From positions 62,001-126,000 of the forward strand of contig CAZGIM010000011.1 of NCBI GenBank assembly GCA_964525995.1: a stretch of DNA of 64,000 bases, given 5' to 3'. Position numbers and translations under genes: made by a program. Position 1 is the first letter of the stretch, and each line of letters begins with the position of its first letter. This stretch comes from CAIVAT01 sp964525995 (GTDB taxonomy: Bacteria; Bacteroidota; Bacteroidia; Bacteroidales; FEN-979). A model generated the notes under the pieces. That model worked only from the letters and a program-made list of their open reading frames with translations. It made no database searches and had not been told where the DNA came from. Positions 7,398 through 15,884 of the stretch are shown here, piece after piece.

Positions 7398-10300
7398 ATG
7401 ATACAAACAAAGGAACTCAACGTTGCACGTTTTTTACTGGTCATTATATTGTTGACTTGTAAGAGTTTTTTATCCGGACAGATCGTAGCCGATAGGGAAT
7501 CCGGTATGGTTTATCCTGCCGAAGCCAGAATGCGCGATTCTGTGGCAGCCACAAAAATACCGGTGCTTACATTGCCTGATCAGTACCGCAATCGATCGCT
7601 TCCTGCTGTCGTGGATAATTCTCAGCTTATTTACTGGCCCGGAATCCAGGATCAGCACATGTTTTTCAGTTGCCAGCAATATTCCGGTGTCGCGTATGTC
7701 TTCGGATTCGAGATAAATCGCCTGCGCGATCAGCATGGATGGTATTGGGAAAACAGCTACTCTTCGCATTACACCTGGAATTTCATGAACAGCGGGATAC
7801 AGGTCCAGGGAGTTTCATTCCTGCAGAGTTTTGAGGTGATCAGGCAACAGGGTCACATGACTTCACGCGACTACGGCGTCGAAACCCTGCACAGCACGGT
7901 AAGCTGGCCTTCGGGTTATGAGAAGTATTACAATGGCATGTTCAACCGCCTGAAAAATGTTTCGGCCATCCAGGTTAACAGCGCAGAAGGAATCAACACC
8001 CTTAGAAATTACCTTTTTGACCATCTTGACGGATCCTCCACCGGGGGCATTGGCTGTTTTTCGACCAGCAGCTCCGTCCTTTACAACATGCCGGTGTTTC
8101 CACCGGGCACCCCCGAAGAGGGGATGAATTTAGTGACCGGTTGGTACGCGGAGCCGTCACATGGTCTTACCATCGTGGGGTACAATGATTCGGTGCGTTT
8201 TGATATCAACCAGGATGGTCAGTTCACCAACGATATCGACATCACAGGCGACGGAATCGTGGATGCCTGCGACTGGGAATTTGGCGCCTTTAAGATCGCC
8301 AATTCCTATGGGAACTGGTGGAGTAACCTCGGTTATACTTATGCAATGTACCGTTCCTTCGCGATGACTTACGACAATGGTGGAGTCTGGAACAATTCGG
8401 TGTTTGTGCTGGATGCCGACACCGGTTACCGGCCTTTGCTTACCGCAAAAATAGATCTGACGTACAACCTGAGGAAACGAATCAGGATCCGCGCCGGAGT
8501 GAGCCTTGACACCCTTCATAACCTGCCGGAACAGGTGATCGACTTTCCTATCTTCAACTTTCAGGGCGGTGATCACTATATGCAAGGGATCGACACCATT
8601 CCCGAACATAAAAACATAGAAATCGGACTTGATATCACACCCCTTCTTAACCTGGTACCTCAGAATGCAGCTGCCCGCTATTTTATCCTGATCGAAGAAC
8701 GCGACCCGGAGCATATCGGAACCGGGTCGATCAACCATGTTACCTTTATCAATTACCGCGACGGAATTGCCTCTTACCCGGCCGGTCCGGTAAATCAACC
8801 GGTTACCGACAATGGGGTGACCGCAGTGTCGGCCGTGGCCGTTATGAAAAAATCACCCGTGACAATCGTCACCGCCGAATTGCCTCCGGTCTCCGCTTCA
8901 CAACCCTATCAGGTACAACTGGAAGCAAGAGGAGGAACCGAACCATACAAATGGCAATGCGACCGGCCCTGGTCGGTTCAGGCCGTCACCAAACCCATGC
9001 CCGCCATTACCGGCAACTCTATCTGGCAATATTATCAGTTCAGAACGTTTGAACCGGTTGCGCTTCCTTTTAAATTTCCTTTCTACGAAACCCTGTACGA
9101 CACCCTCTATGTAAATCATTACGGATTTGTCGCCTTTGCCCCGTGGTTCCTGCCCGGACTCTATGTGACGGAGGAGCTGAACATGCTGCGGTCGTTCACC
9201 CTGATTGCCCCTGCCTTCAGCCAAAATTATACTTACCAGGCTAACAAAAACGACGGGATCTGGTTCTACGCCGACGCCGACCATGCCGTGATCCGCTGGA
9301 AGGTATCGGTTGAAGGATATGTCACCACAACAGTCGATGATTTTGCCCTGATCCTTTATCCTGACGGTCATTTTGAGTTCTGTTACGGAACCATTGACAA
9401 TCAGAATGTACTTCAGACCACCTACTGCGGAGTTTCACGGGGTGACGGCTTTCAGTACAACCTGCATACCCAGTGGAATGCCAATGAACTTTCGGGGAAA
9501 AGTTACACTTACCGCCCCGCCCCGCTTCCCAATGGACTTACGCTTACCCCCGGTGGTTTGCTGACCGTTGACCATCCCGATACTCTCCAGGTACTCGATC
9601 TTCAGGTAACCGTATCGGATGCCTGTAACATTACAGCGACTAAAACCCTGATGCTTTCCAGAGATCTGTCGATTGTCCATCAACTGAAATCCGGCGAAAA
9701 CGACCGTTATCATTACGGCGAACCGGCCAACCTGCAACTCGAAATCAGGAATACTGGGGCCACCCCGATCCAGAATCTGTCATTGAGATTAAGTCCTTCC
9801 GACTCACTCTCAACCATAACTGATGCGGATTACCAAATCGACCTGATCGATGCGGGAGCTTCCGTAACCGTTCCCGCTGCCTTTTCGTTTCATCTGACCA
9901 ATCCACAACCCGACGGACAACCGGCGCTATTCCGGATCCTGGCCTCATCTGGCGAACGAACATGGGAAAAAAGCCTGACCTGTACGATAGCCGCTCATAC
10001 GATGGTTATCGGACAAACCTCGGTGAATGATGGTACCGATAACCGGCTGGAACCCGGAGAGGTTGCAGAACTGGTGATCCCACTCGAAAATTCAGGCTCC
10101 CTGGCCTGTAACAACATGGATCTGACCATCTCGTGCTCCGATTCCCTGATTACGTTCCGCTCCCCCTCCACCTTCCATATTGACCGGATGGATCAGGACA
10201 CCCGCCACTATTACACTACCCTGATTAAAGCATCCCGTAATGCTGATTACGGTCACCTATCAAAAATACAAGTCAACCTTACCAATCATGATGATCTGAA

Positions 10301-11474
10301 TCTGTCGAGAGCAGATGATCTCGTGGTCGGACTGATCCCGGTGGCGATCGCCGATCTGTCGCGGAAAGCCGATTCCAGAATGGCCATGGCTGAAGCGCTC
10401 GACAGTCTGGCTGTCAGCTATGATACCCTTCGTGAAATACCGTTTGATTACGATCGGTACCAAAGTATTTTCCTGATTTTAGGAACATACCAAACATCCC
10501 ATACCCTGACTTCATATGAAGCGTCAACCTTGGTACCTTACCTGATGAAAAATGGAAATCTTTACATGGAAGGGTACAATACCTGGCATAATATCGACAA
10601 TACCACGCTGCATCCCTGGTTCCGGTACTCCTCCGAAAGCGCCCCGGTCTATTTCCTGCCTGAAGTCAACGGAGTCGCCGGTACCTTTACCGATTCCCTG
10701 TCGTTTGCAAACAATTCGACCAACAACTTTGCTTTTTACAATTTCACTCCGCTTCCCCCGGCAATAACCATGCTGGCCAACGCCGACGATCCTCCGAAAA
10801 GCCTCGGTATAGCTTATGATGGAGTGGATTACAGGACCATCGGAACCCTTACCGAATTCGGAGCGCTGACCGGCAATAACGACCACTCCACCCGGAAAAT
10901 GCTGATGAAAAAGTACCTCGACTTTTTTGGCATCAGAACGGACGGTCTACATGCACTATTTCACGCGGATCAGACCTCCATCTGCAACGATAATGAAGTC
11001 GGGTTTACCGACGATTCCTTCGACGGAGTTCAGTTTAGGAATTGGGAATTTCCGGGAGGGGTGCCTTCGGGAAGTGATGATCCGAATCCGGTGGTAGTCT
11101 ATCCTGTATCAGGAACCTACGATGTGATGCTGACTGTCAGCGATGGGACTATTACACGTACGTTACTCAAGAAAGCGTACATAAAAGTTCAGCATTGTGC
11201 AGGTCTGAAACCGTCCTTATCCGGCCGTACCTTCACTATTTATCCCAATCCGGCCCACAATCGGATTACCCTGGTTCCGCTGACCGAATTGAGCGGGATC
11301 GTAACATTCGAGGTCTATAACGCGCAAGGCGTTCTGGTCAAGGCAATAGAAAGCGAATGGAACAAGGATACGCGCAGCTTTGAAATGAATCTTGACGCAC
11401 TCAGGTCGGGTTGTTACCTTGTCAAAATCGTTTCAGAACATTCGACATCGGTAAACCGGGTTATAATTTTATAG
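7398..11474 (+). CDS. Very large secreted papain-like (C1A) protein with PKD-like and T9SS sorting domains
   Basis: A 1358-residue secreted protein. The ATG at 7398 gives a signal peptide (ARFLLVIILLTCKSFLSGQ); the open frame extends upstream to 7128 but would bury it. Residues about 60-320 look like a C1A peptidase: Gln and Cys92 in SCQQYSG, His255 in SHGLTIVGYND, and Asn302 in IANSYGNWWSNLGY, equivalent to papain Cys-His-Asn. A DxDxDG-type insert (DINQDGQFTNDIDITGDG) between His and Asn may bind calcium. The middle holds beta-sandwich regions, including a segment like the conserved-repeat (DUF11-like) proteins near 770-900. Near residues 1195-1270 a PKD-like domain ends in SGTYDVMLTVSDG. 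The C-terminus IYPNPAHNRITLVPL to the end is a type A T9SS sorting domain. Substrate is unknown; the papain site looks intact, so it is probably an exported or cell-surface protease. Confidence 0.85.
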   Translation: MIQTKELNVARFLLVIILLTCKSFLSGQIVADRESGMVYPAEARMRDSVAATKIPVLTLPDQYRNRSLPAVVDNSQLIYWPGIQDQHMFFSCQQYSGVAYVFGFEINRLRDQHGWYWENSYSSHYTWNFMNSGIQVQGVSFLQSFEVIRQQGHMTSRDYGVETLHSTVSWPSGYEKYYNGMFNRLKNVSAIQVNSAEGINTLRNYLFDHLDGSSTGGIGCFSTSSSVLYNMPVFPPGTPEEGMNLVTGWYAEPSHGLTIVGYNDSVRFDINQDGQFTNDIDITGDGIVDACDWEFGAFKIANSYGNWWSNLGYTYAMYRSFAMTYDNGGVWNNSVFVLDADTGYRPLLTAKIDLTYNLRKRIRIRAGVSLDTLHNLPEQVIDFPIFNFQGGDHYMQGIDTIPEHKNIEIGLDITPLLNLVPQNAAARYFILIEERDPEHIGTGSINHVTFINYRDGIASYPAGPVNQPVTDNGVTAVSAVAVMKKSPVTIVTAELPPVSASQPYQVQLEARGGTEPYKWQCDRPWSVQAVTKPMPAITGNSIWQYYQFRTFEPVALPFKFPFYETLYDTLYVNHYGFVAFAPWFLPGLYVTEELNMLRSFTLIAPAFSQNYTYQANKNDGIWFYADADHAVIRWKVSVEGYVTTTVDDFALILYPDGHFEFCYGTIDNQNVLQTTYCGVSRGDGFQYNLHTQWNANELSGKSYTYRPAPLPNGLTLTPGGLLTVDHPDTLQVLDLQVTVSDACNITATKTLMLSRDLSIVHQLKSGENDRYHYGEPANLQLEIRNTGATPIQNLSLRLSPSDSLSTITDADYQIDLIDAGASVTVPAAFSFHLTNPQPDGQPALFRILASSGERTWEKSLTCTIAAHTMVIGQTSVNDGTDNRLEPGEVAELVIPLENSGSLACNNMDLTISCSDSLITFRSPSTFHIDRMDQDTRHYYTTLIKASRNADYGHLSKIQVNLTNHDDLNLSRADDLVVGLIPVAIADLSRKADSRMAMAEALDSLAVSYDTLREIPFDYDRYQSIFLILGTYQTSHTLTSYEASTLVPYLMKNGNLYMEGYNTWHNIDNTTLHPWFRYSSESAPVYFLPEVNGVAGTFTDSLSFANNSTNNFAFYNFTPLPPAITMLANADDPPKSLGIAYDGVDYRTIGTLTEFGALTGNNDHSTRKMLMKKYLDFFGIRTDGLHALFHADQTSICNDNEVGFTDDSFDGVQFRNWEFPGGVPSGSDDPNPVVVYPVSGTYDVMLTVSDGTITRTLLKKAYIKVQHCAGLKPSLSGRTFTIYPNPAHNRITLVPLTELSGIVTFEVYNAQGVLVKAIESEWNKDTRSFEMNLDALRSGCYLVKIVSEHSTSVNRVIIL

Positions 11475-11498
11475 AAGAAAATCCGGAAATTCTAAAGT

Positions 11499-11726
11499 TT
11501 ACTTGACAGATTCGACCTTTGCAGATATTCCGGCTTGGCTATGATTTGAGTACGTTTGCCAACCTATTAGATATAAATGGCTTTTCGAATGGGCTACTTT
11601 CTGAACCGGGATTTGCTGAATTTCTTCTAACGTCAGTGTCCCGTATCTTGATAATCTTTTATGTTCGGGTGCAATGTTTCCGGTTCTGTTTTGAAATCTC
11701 CAGAGAGGATCGGCTAAAATTGATCC
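11499..11726 (-). pseudogene. Remnant of an MT-A70 family adenine-N6 methyltransferase gene
   Basis: On the minus strand a 75-codon open fragment reads SILADPLWRFQNRTGNIAPE and continues HKRLSRYGTLTLEEIQQIPV, then HLYL. This closely follows the catalytic region of MT-A70 proteins (ADPPWRF..., then a Y-T/S-M/L-T-L-E-E-I-...-P-V stretch, then HLYLW). The catalytic DPPW has become DPLW. After HLYL the expected W-x-P/A-N-x-L stretch is found one frame over (LANVLKS), followed by a stop. There is a TAA immediately upstream of the fragment and no start codon. The family methylates adenine in DNA, often within phage or mobile elements. The piece is a dead relic in the 470-base gap between the T9SS gene and the M20 gene. 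Confidence 0.75.
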
Positions 11727-11917
11727 TTACCCCTTGTTCAAAACAGTCTCAATGAATAACCCGGCGACAAGCAATTCCATTTCAGTGACCTAATAATTTT
11801 GAAGGATATATTCCGGAAACAGATCAATTGCCATAGCGAATGCTTCTCTTAACAAACAAAACTGCAACATTGAATTTTGTAAACACTGGTTTGTTCATAA
11901 CTCTTCCAAACAATTTC

Positions 11918-11925
11918 TATCTTTG
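11918..11925 (+). promoter_or_regulatory. -7 promoter element of the M20-TPR-rsmA operon
   Basis: TATCTTTG is an exact TAnnTTTG match 21 bases before the ATG at 11947. The best -33 candidate is TTTG at 11890-11893, 24 bases upstream, somewhat longer than the usual 19-21. Confidence 0.55.
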
Positions 11926-11946
11926 ACCTGAATTTTATCCTGAAAC

Positions 11947-13170
11947 ATGGACGAATCATTGAAATCTAAAATCGGAGAAATTGCAGCCTCGATCCACCCT
12001 GAAATTATCGGGATCAGGCGTCATCTTCACCGCCATCCCGAACTGTCGTGCAGGGAAGAGCAGACCGCTGAATTCATATGCCGGAAACTCGATGAGTATG
12101 GAATCCGTCATGTAAAAGGGGTTGCAGGAACAGGAGTGGTAGGATACCTTGAGGGAGACCGGCCAGCGGCGCGTTGTATTGCACTCCGGGCCGACATGGA
12201 TGCCCTTCCGGTTACAGAAACCACGGGCGCTGATTATGCTTCTGTGGTTCCTGGAGTCATGCATGCCTGTGGTCATGATGCACATATGGCCTGTCTCCTC
12301 GGCGCCTCTGAAATTCTTAACCGGCTCAGATCATCCTTTACAGGTACTATAAAACTGATATTCCAGCCTTCTGAAGAAACCTTTCCCGGCGGCGCGATAG
12401 CCATGATCGGAGCCGGTGTTTTGGAAAATCCGGCGCCTGAATTTGTGATCGGCCAGCACGTGATCAACACCCTCGACGCCGGGGAGATCGGATTGAAGCC
12501 GGGCCCTTACATGGCATCCACCGACGAAATCTATCTTACAGTTCATGGAAAAGGAGGTCACGCTGCTACTCCGAATCAGATCGTCGATCCCGTCCTGATC
12601 GCTTCACATATTGTCGTTGCCCTGCAGCAGATTGTAAGCCGGAATGCCAACCCGGTGATGCCCACTGTGATCTCCTTCGGAAGAATCATCGGGAATGGAC
12701 GTACCAACGTGATCCCTGACGAAGTAACGATTGATGGAACCGTCAGAACATACGATGAGAACTGGCGTAAAGAGATACATGATCGCATCAGGAATATTGC
12801 CGAAGCAATTGCAAACAGCATGGGAGGAAGCTGCATCGTAAGGATTGCACCCGGCTACCCTTACCTCTGTAACGATCCCGCACTGACCCGGCGCCTCACC
12901 ACGCTTGCCGGTGACTACCTTGGCGGCGATAAAGTTAAAACGCTGGAGCCACGTATGACGGCCGAGGACTTTGCCTATTATGCTGAAAAAGTACCTTCAT
13001 GCCTGTTCCGGCTCGGAACCAGGAACGAATGCCGGGGAATCAATTCAAACCTGCATACAGCAACCTTCGATGTGGATGAAGATGCTCTTAAAACCGGCAT
13101 GGAGATGCTGGCCTGGTTTGCCATTAATCTTCTCAGCGAGGAACCACCGACGCGACAATATCCTTCATGA
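11947..13170 (+). CDS. M20-family amidohydrolase/aminoacylase (IAA-Leu/hippurate hydrolase type)
   Basis: A 407-residue cytoplasmic metallo-amidohydrolase of the M20D type, which splits N-acyl amino acids or similar amides. Visible motifs are ALRADMDALPVTE (first metal Asp), HACGHDAHMA (His and bridging residues), FQPSEE (general base Glu and metal Glu), KGGHAATP in the lid/dimer domain, RMTAEDFAYY, and NLHTATFDVDE with the last metal His. Length is normal for the family (about 390-400). It is the first gene of a four-gene operon; its stop overlaps the next start (ATGA). The exact substrate cannot be read from sequence. Confidence 0.9.
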   Translation: MDESLKSKIGEIAASIHPEIIGIRRHLHRHPELSCREEQTAEFICRKLDEYGIRHVKGVAGTGVVGYLEGDRPAARCIALRADMDALPVTETTGADYASVVPGVMHACGHDAHMACLLGASEILNRLRSSFTGTIKLIFQPSEETFPGGAIAMIGAGVLENPAPEFVIGQHVINTLDAGEIGLKPGPYMASTDEIYLTVHGKGGHAATPNQIVDPVLIASHIVVALQQIVSRNANPVMPTVISFGRIIGNGRTNVIPDEVTIDGTVRTYDENWRKEIHDRIRNIAEAIANSMGGSCIVRIAPGYPYLCNDPALTRRLTTLAGDYLGGDKVKTLEPRMTAEDFAYYAEKVPSCLFRLGTRNECRGINSNLHTATFDVDEDALKTGMEMLAWFAINLLSEEPPTRQYPS

Positions 13171-15050
13171 AAGTTCCGGGAATATTACTCTTTCTGTTAC
13201 TCTTCAGTCTCAGCCTGCATGATACCGTCCGGGCCCAGGATGTCAACCTGCCTCCCAGGCCGGTCCTGCCATTTCAACAGGATGCCCAACCCAACGTGAC
13301 CGATGAACAGTTGGCGATCCAATTCTACCAGTCGCGTGATTTTGCGAAAGCTGCAGAACTGTTTGAACGTATCAACGATTCCAGGCCCTCTTACTACATT
13401 TACCAGTATTACCTGATGTCGCTGATCGAAATTCAGGAGTTCGGAAAAGCGGAAAAACTGGTCAGGAAGAACCTGAGAGCCGAACCCGATGCCCCGCGCT
13501 ACCTGGTCGATCTGGGATATATCAGTTACCGGAACGGCAATGGTGACCGGGCACGAAAATACTATGAGGAAGCGTTGAAAAAACTGACACCCTCCCAACA
13601 GAGCGTGTTTGACCTTGCCAATGCATTCCTGATGAAGGGAGAGAATGAATATACCATCCGTACTTACCTCAAGGGAAGGCAACTGATGAACTTTTCCTAC
13701 CCTTTCGGATTCGAGTTAGCCGGCGTTTATGAGCGAATGGGCGATTTTAAAAGCGCGACGGAGGAGTACCTGAACCTTCTCGAAACAAACGATACCTATT
13801 TGAATACCGTTCAGGACCGGATCCAGATGTTACTGAATTTCGATGTCAACAACGAAAAAAACGAAATCCTGCGAAAGGTGCTCCTCTCACGATCCCAGAA
13901 AAACCCGGAAAAGGTGGTCTATGCACAATTACTGTGGTGGTACTCGATCCAGCAAAAGGATTTTAATCTGGCCCTGATCCAGGCCAAAGCACTTGACCGC
14001 CGGCTTAAAGAACAGGGCGACAAGCTGGTGCAAGTGGCCAATCTGGCGGTCTCGAATCAGCAGTTCGAGGTAGCCCTGTCGGCATTTCAGGCATTGATCG
14101 ACAAAGGCGCCTCCTCGCCCTATTATAATTACAGCCGTCGCGAATGGATCAACACCAAATACCGAAAAGTCTTGTCGACTCCTTCTCCTTCCGGTAAAGA
14201 TATTGAAGATCTGACCGGTTCGATGGTCCGGGAGTTGAACAAATCGGGTGAAACATCAGAAAACATAGTGGTTATCCGTAATCTTGCCCATTTGGAGGCA
14301 TTTTACAACGACAGGCCCGATTCAGCCATCGCACGCCTCAACCGTGCGTTGCATCTGCCAGGTGCTACGATGGAAGAAAAGGCATACTGTAAATTGGAAT
14401 TAGCCGATATTGAGCTGTTTACCGGTGAAGTATGGGAGGCGACCCTGCACTACCAGCAGGTTTATCTCGACTTTAAAAACGATGTGCTGGGTCAGGAAGC
14501 CAAATTCAGGAATACGAAACTCTCCTTTTATATCGGCGAATTCATGTGGGCCGGAGCACAAGCCGACATTCTGAAATCGGCCACCTCCAAATTCATTTCC
14601 AACGACGCCATGGCCTTATCGCTGCTCATCAGTGAGAATCTGGATCCCGACAGCGGAACCGTCGCATTGGAACACTATGCGCGGGCCGACCTTCTGGATT
14701 TCAGGAATAAACCCGGCCTGGCTCTGCTTTCTCTGGATTCGATCCTGAATGGTTTTTCGGATCATCCCATTTTTCAGTATGTCTACTATAAAAAAGCGCT
14801 GATTAAAATGAAACAGGGATTGTACTCTGAAGCCGATACTTTGCTGGTTGCGGTATTCAGGCAATATCCCGACGGGGTGCTGGCCGATGAGGCGCTGATG
14901 CGCCGGGGTGAGCTGAATCAGAAACAGTTGAACAACCGGGAACTGGCTATGGAATGCTACCGGGAGATTCTCGATAAATATCCGGCAAGCATTTTTATCC
15001 CGGAAGCGCGCAGGCAGTACCGGATTTTACGCGGCGATAATATACCCTGA
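13167..15050 (+). CDS. Secreted or periplasmic TPR-repeat protein
   Basis: A 627-residue protein with a signal peptide (GILLFLLLFSLSLHDTVRAQ) followed by many tetratricopeptide-like helical repeats. Examples are near residues 45-130 (QFYQSRDFAKAAELFERI and YRNGNGDRARKYYEEAL) and at the C-terminus, where QYPDGVLADEALMRRGEL and MECYREILDKYPAS resemble YbgF/BamD-type repeats. The role is probably as a scaffold in envelope assembly; no enzymatic motif is seen. Its start overlaps the M20 stop by four bases, and rsmA begins one base after its stop, so it is tightly coupled to both. Confidence 0.8.
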   Translation: MKVPGILLFLLLFSLSLHDTVRAQDVNLPPRPVLPFQQDAQPNVTDEQLAIQFYQSRDFAKAAELFERINDSRPSYYIYQYYLMSLIEIQEFGKAEKLVRKNLRAEPDAPRYLVDLGYISYRNGNGDRARKYYEEALKKLTPSQQSVFDLANAFLMKGENEYTIRTYLKGRQLMNFSYPFGFELAGVYERMGDFKSATEEYLNLLETNDTYLNTVQDRIQMLLNFDVNNEKNEILRKVLLSRSQKNPEKVVYAQLLWWYSIQQKDFNLALIQAKALDRRLKEQGDKLVQVANLAVSNQQFEVALSAFQALIDKGASSPYYNYSRREWINTKYRKVLSTPSPSGKDIEDLTGSMVRELNKSGETSENIVVIRNLAHLEAFYNDRPDSAIARLNRALHLPGATMEEKAYCKLELADIELFTGEVWEATLHYQQVYLDFKNDVLGQEAKFRNTKLSFYIGEFMWAGAQADILKSATSKFISNDAMALSLLISENLDPDSGTVALEHYARADLLDFRNKPGLALLSLDSILNGFSDHPIFQYVYYKKALIKMKQGLYSEADTLLVAVFRQYPDGVLADEALMRRGELNQKQLNNRELAMECYREILDKYPASIFIPEARRQYRILRGDNIP

Positions 15051-15051
15051 C

Positions 15052-15876
15052 ATGGTACGACCGAAAAAACACCTGGGACAGCATTTTCTGCGCGATGAAA
15101 ATATCGCAAAAAAAATTGTCTCCCTGATCAACCCTGAAATCCCGGCGTTGGTGGAAGTCGGACCGGGAACAGGGATGCTGACAAAGTACCTCCTGGAATT
15201 GAAAGGGATGGAATGCTGTTTTCTCGAAGTCGACAGGGAATCGGTTCAACATCTCGCGAATACCTTTCCCGATTTACACGACAGACTGATCGAAGCCGAC
15301 TTTCTGAAGTTTGACCTGAAAACCCTGCCTTTACGATCCGACCGGTTCACACTCATCGGCAATTTCCCCTACAATATCTCTTCTCAGATCCTGTTTCGCG
15401 TTCTGGATTTCCGCTCCCGGATTCCCGAGGTGATCGGTATGTTCCAGAAAGAGGTGGCCGAAAGGATTGCCTCTCCCCCCGGAAATAAATCCTATGGCAT
15501 TCTGAGCGTCCTGCTGCAGGCATTTTACGACATTGAATATCTCTTCAGTGTTAATGAATCGGTATTTACCCCGCCGCCTAAGGTTAAGTCGGCGGTTATC
15601 CGCCTGCGGCACAATGGAGTTACCCGGCTTTCCTGCGACGAGCGAATCTTCAGGATCGTGGTCAGGACAGCATTCAATCAGCGTCGAAAAACATTGCGAA
15701 ATGCTTTGAAAAATCTGGATACAAACCAGATCCGATCGATTGTCGGCGAGTCGGGAGGAATCCTTCCCACCGGAACACCGTCAACATCAGACCTGCTCGA
15801 TAAACGAGCCGAACAACTTTCGGTTGGTGATTTCGTTAGGCTTGCCACAGAAATTGCTAAATTTGCAAAAATTTGA
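15052..15876 (+). CDS. rsmA: 16S rRNA (adenine1518/1519-N6)-dimethyltransferase RsmA (KsgA)
   Basis: A 274-residue rRNA dimethyltransferase that uses SAM to dimethylate two adjacent adenines in the 3' hairpin of 16S rRNA, a late step of 30S maturation. The N-terminus KKHLGQHFLRDENIAKKIV, the SAM-binding loop VGPGTGMLTKYLL, and the catalytic NFPYNISSQI (motif IV N-L/F-P-Y) are all typical. The C-terminal helical domain carries FNQRRKTLRNAL. Length is normal. It is the third gene of the operon, one base after the TPR gene. Confidence 0.95.
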   Translation: MVRPKKHLGQHFLRDENIAKKIVSLINPEIPALVEVGPGTGMLTKYLLELKGMECCFLEVDRESVQHLANTFPDLHDRLIEADFLKFDLKTLPLRSDRFTLIGNFPYNISSQILFRVLDFRSRIPEVIGMFQKEVAERIASPPGNKSYGILSVLLQAFYDIEYLFSVNESVFTPPPKVKSAVIRLRHNGVTRLSCDERIFRIVVRTAFNQRRKTLRNALKNLDTNQIRSIVGESGGILPTGTPSTSDLLDKRAEQLSVGDFVRLATEIAKFAKI

Positions 15877-15884
15877 GTCTGCGG

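Larger units (their letters stand above)
11475..11946. other. 472-base intergenic gap: MT-A70 relic plus promoter of the M20 operon
   Basis: Apart from the methyltransferase relic (11499-11726, minus strand) and a -7 box near 11920, I see nothing convincing. The plus-strand reading frame 11519-11755 is the complement of the relic and is not a gene. Confidence 0.6.

Noticed and set aside
11519..11755. 78-codon plus-strand frame in the intergenic gap
   Set aside because: It is the complement of the methyltransferase relic and has no recognisable product.
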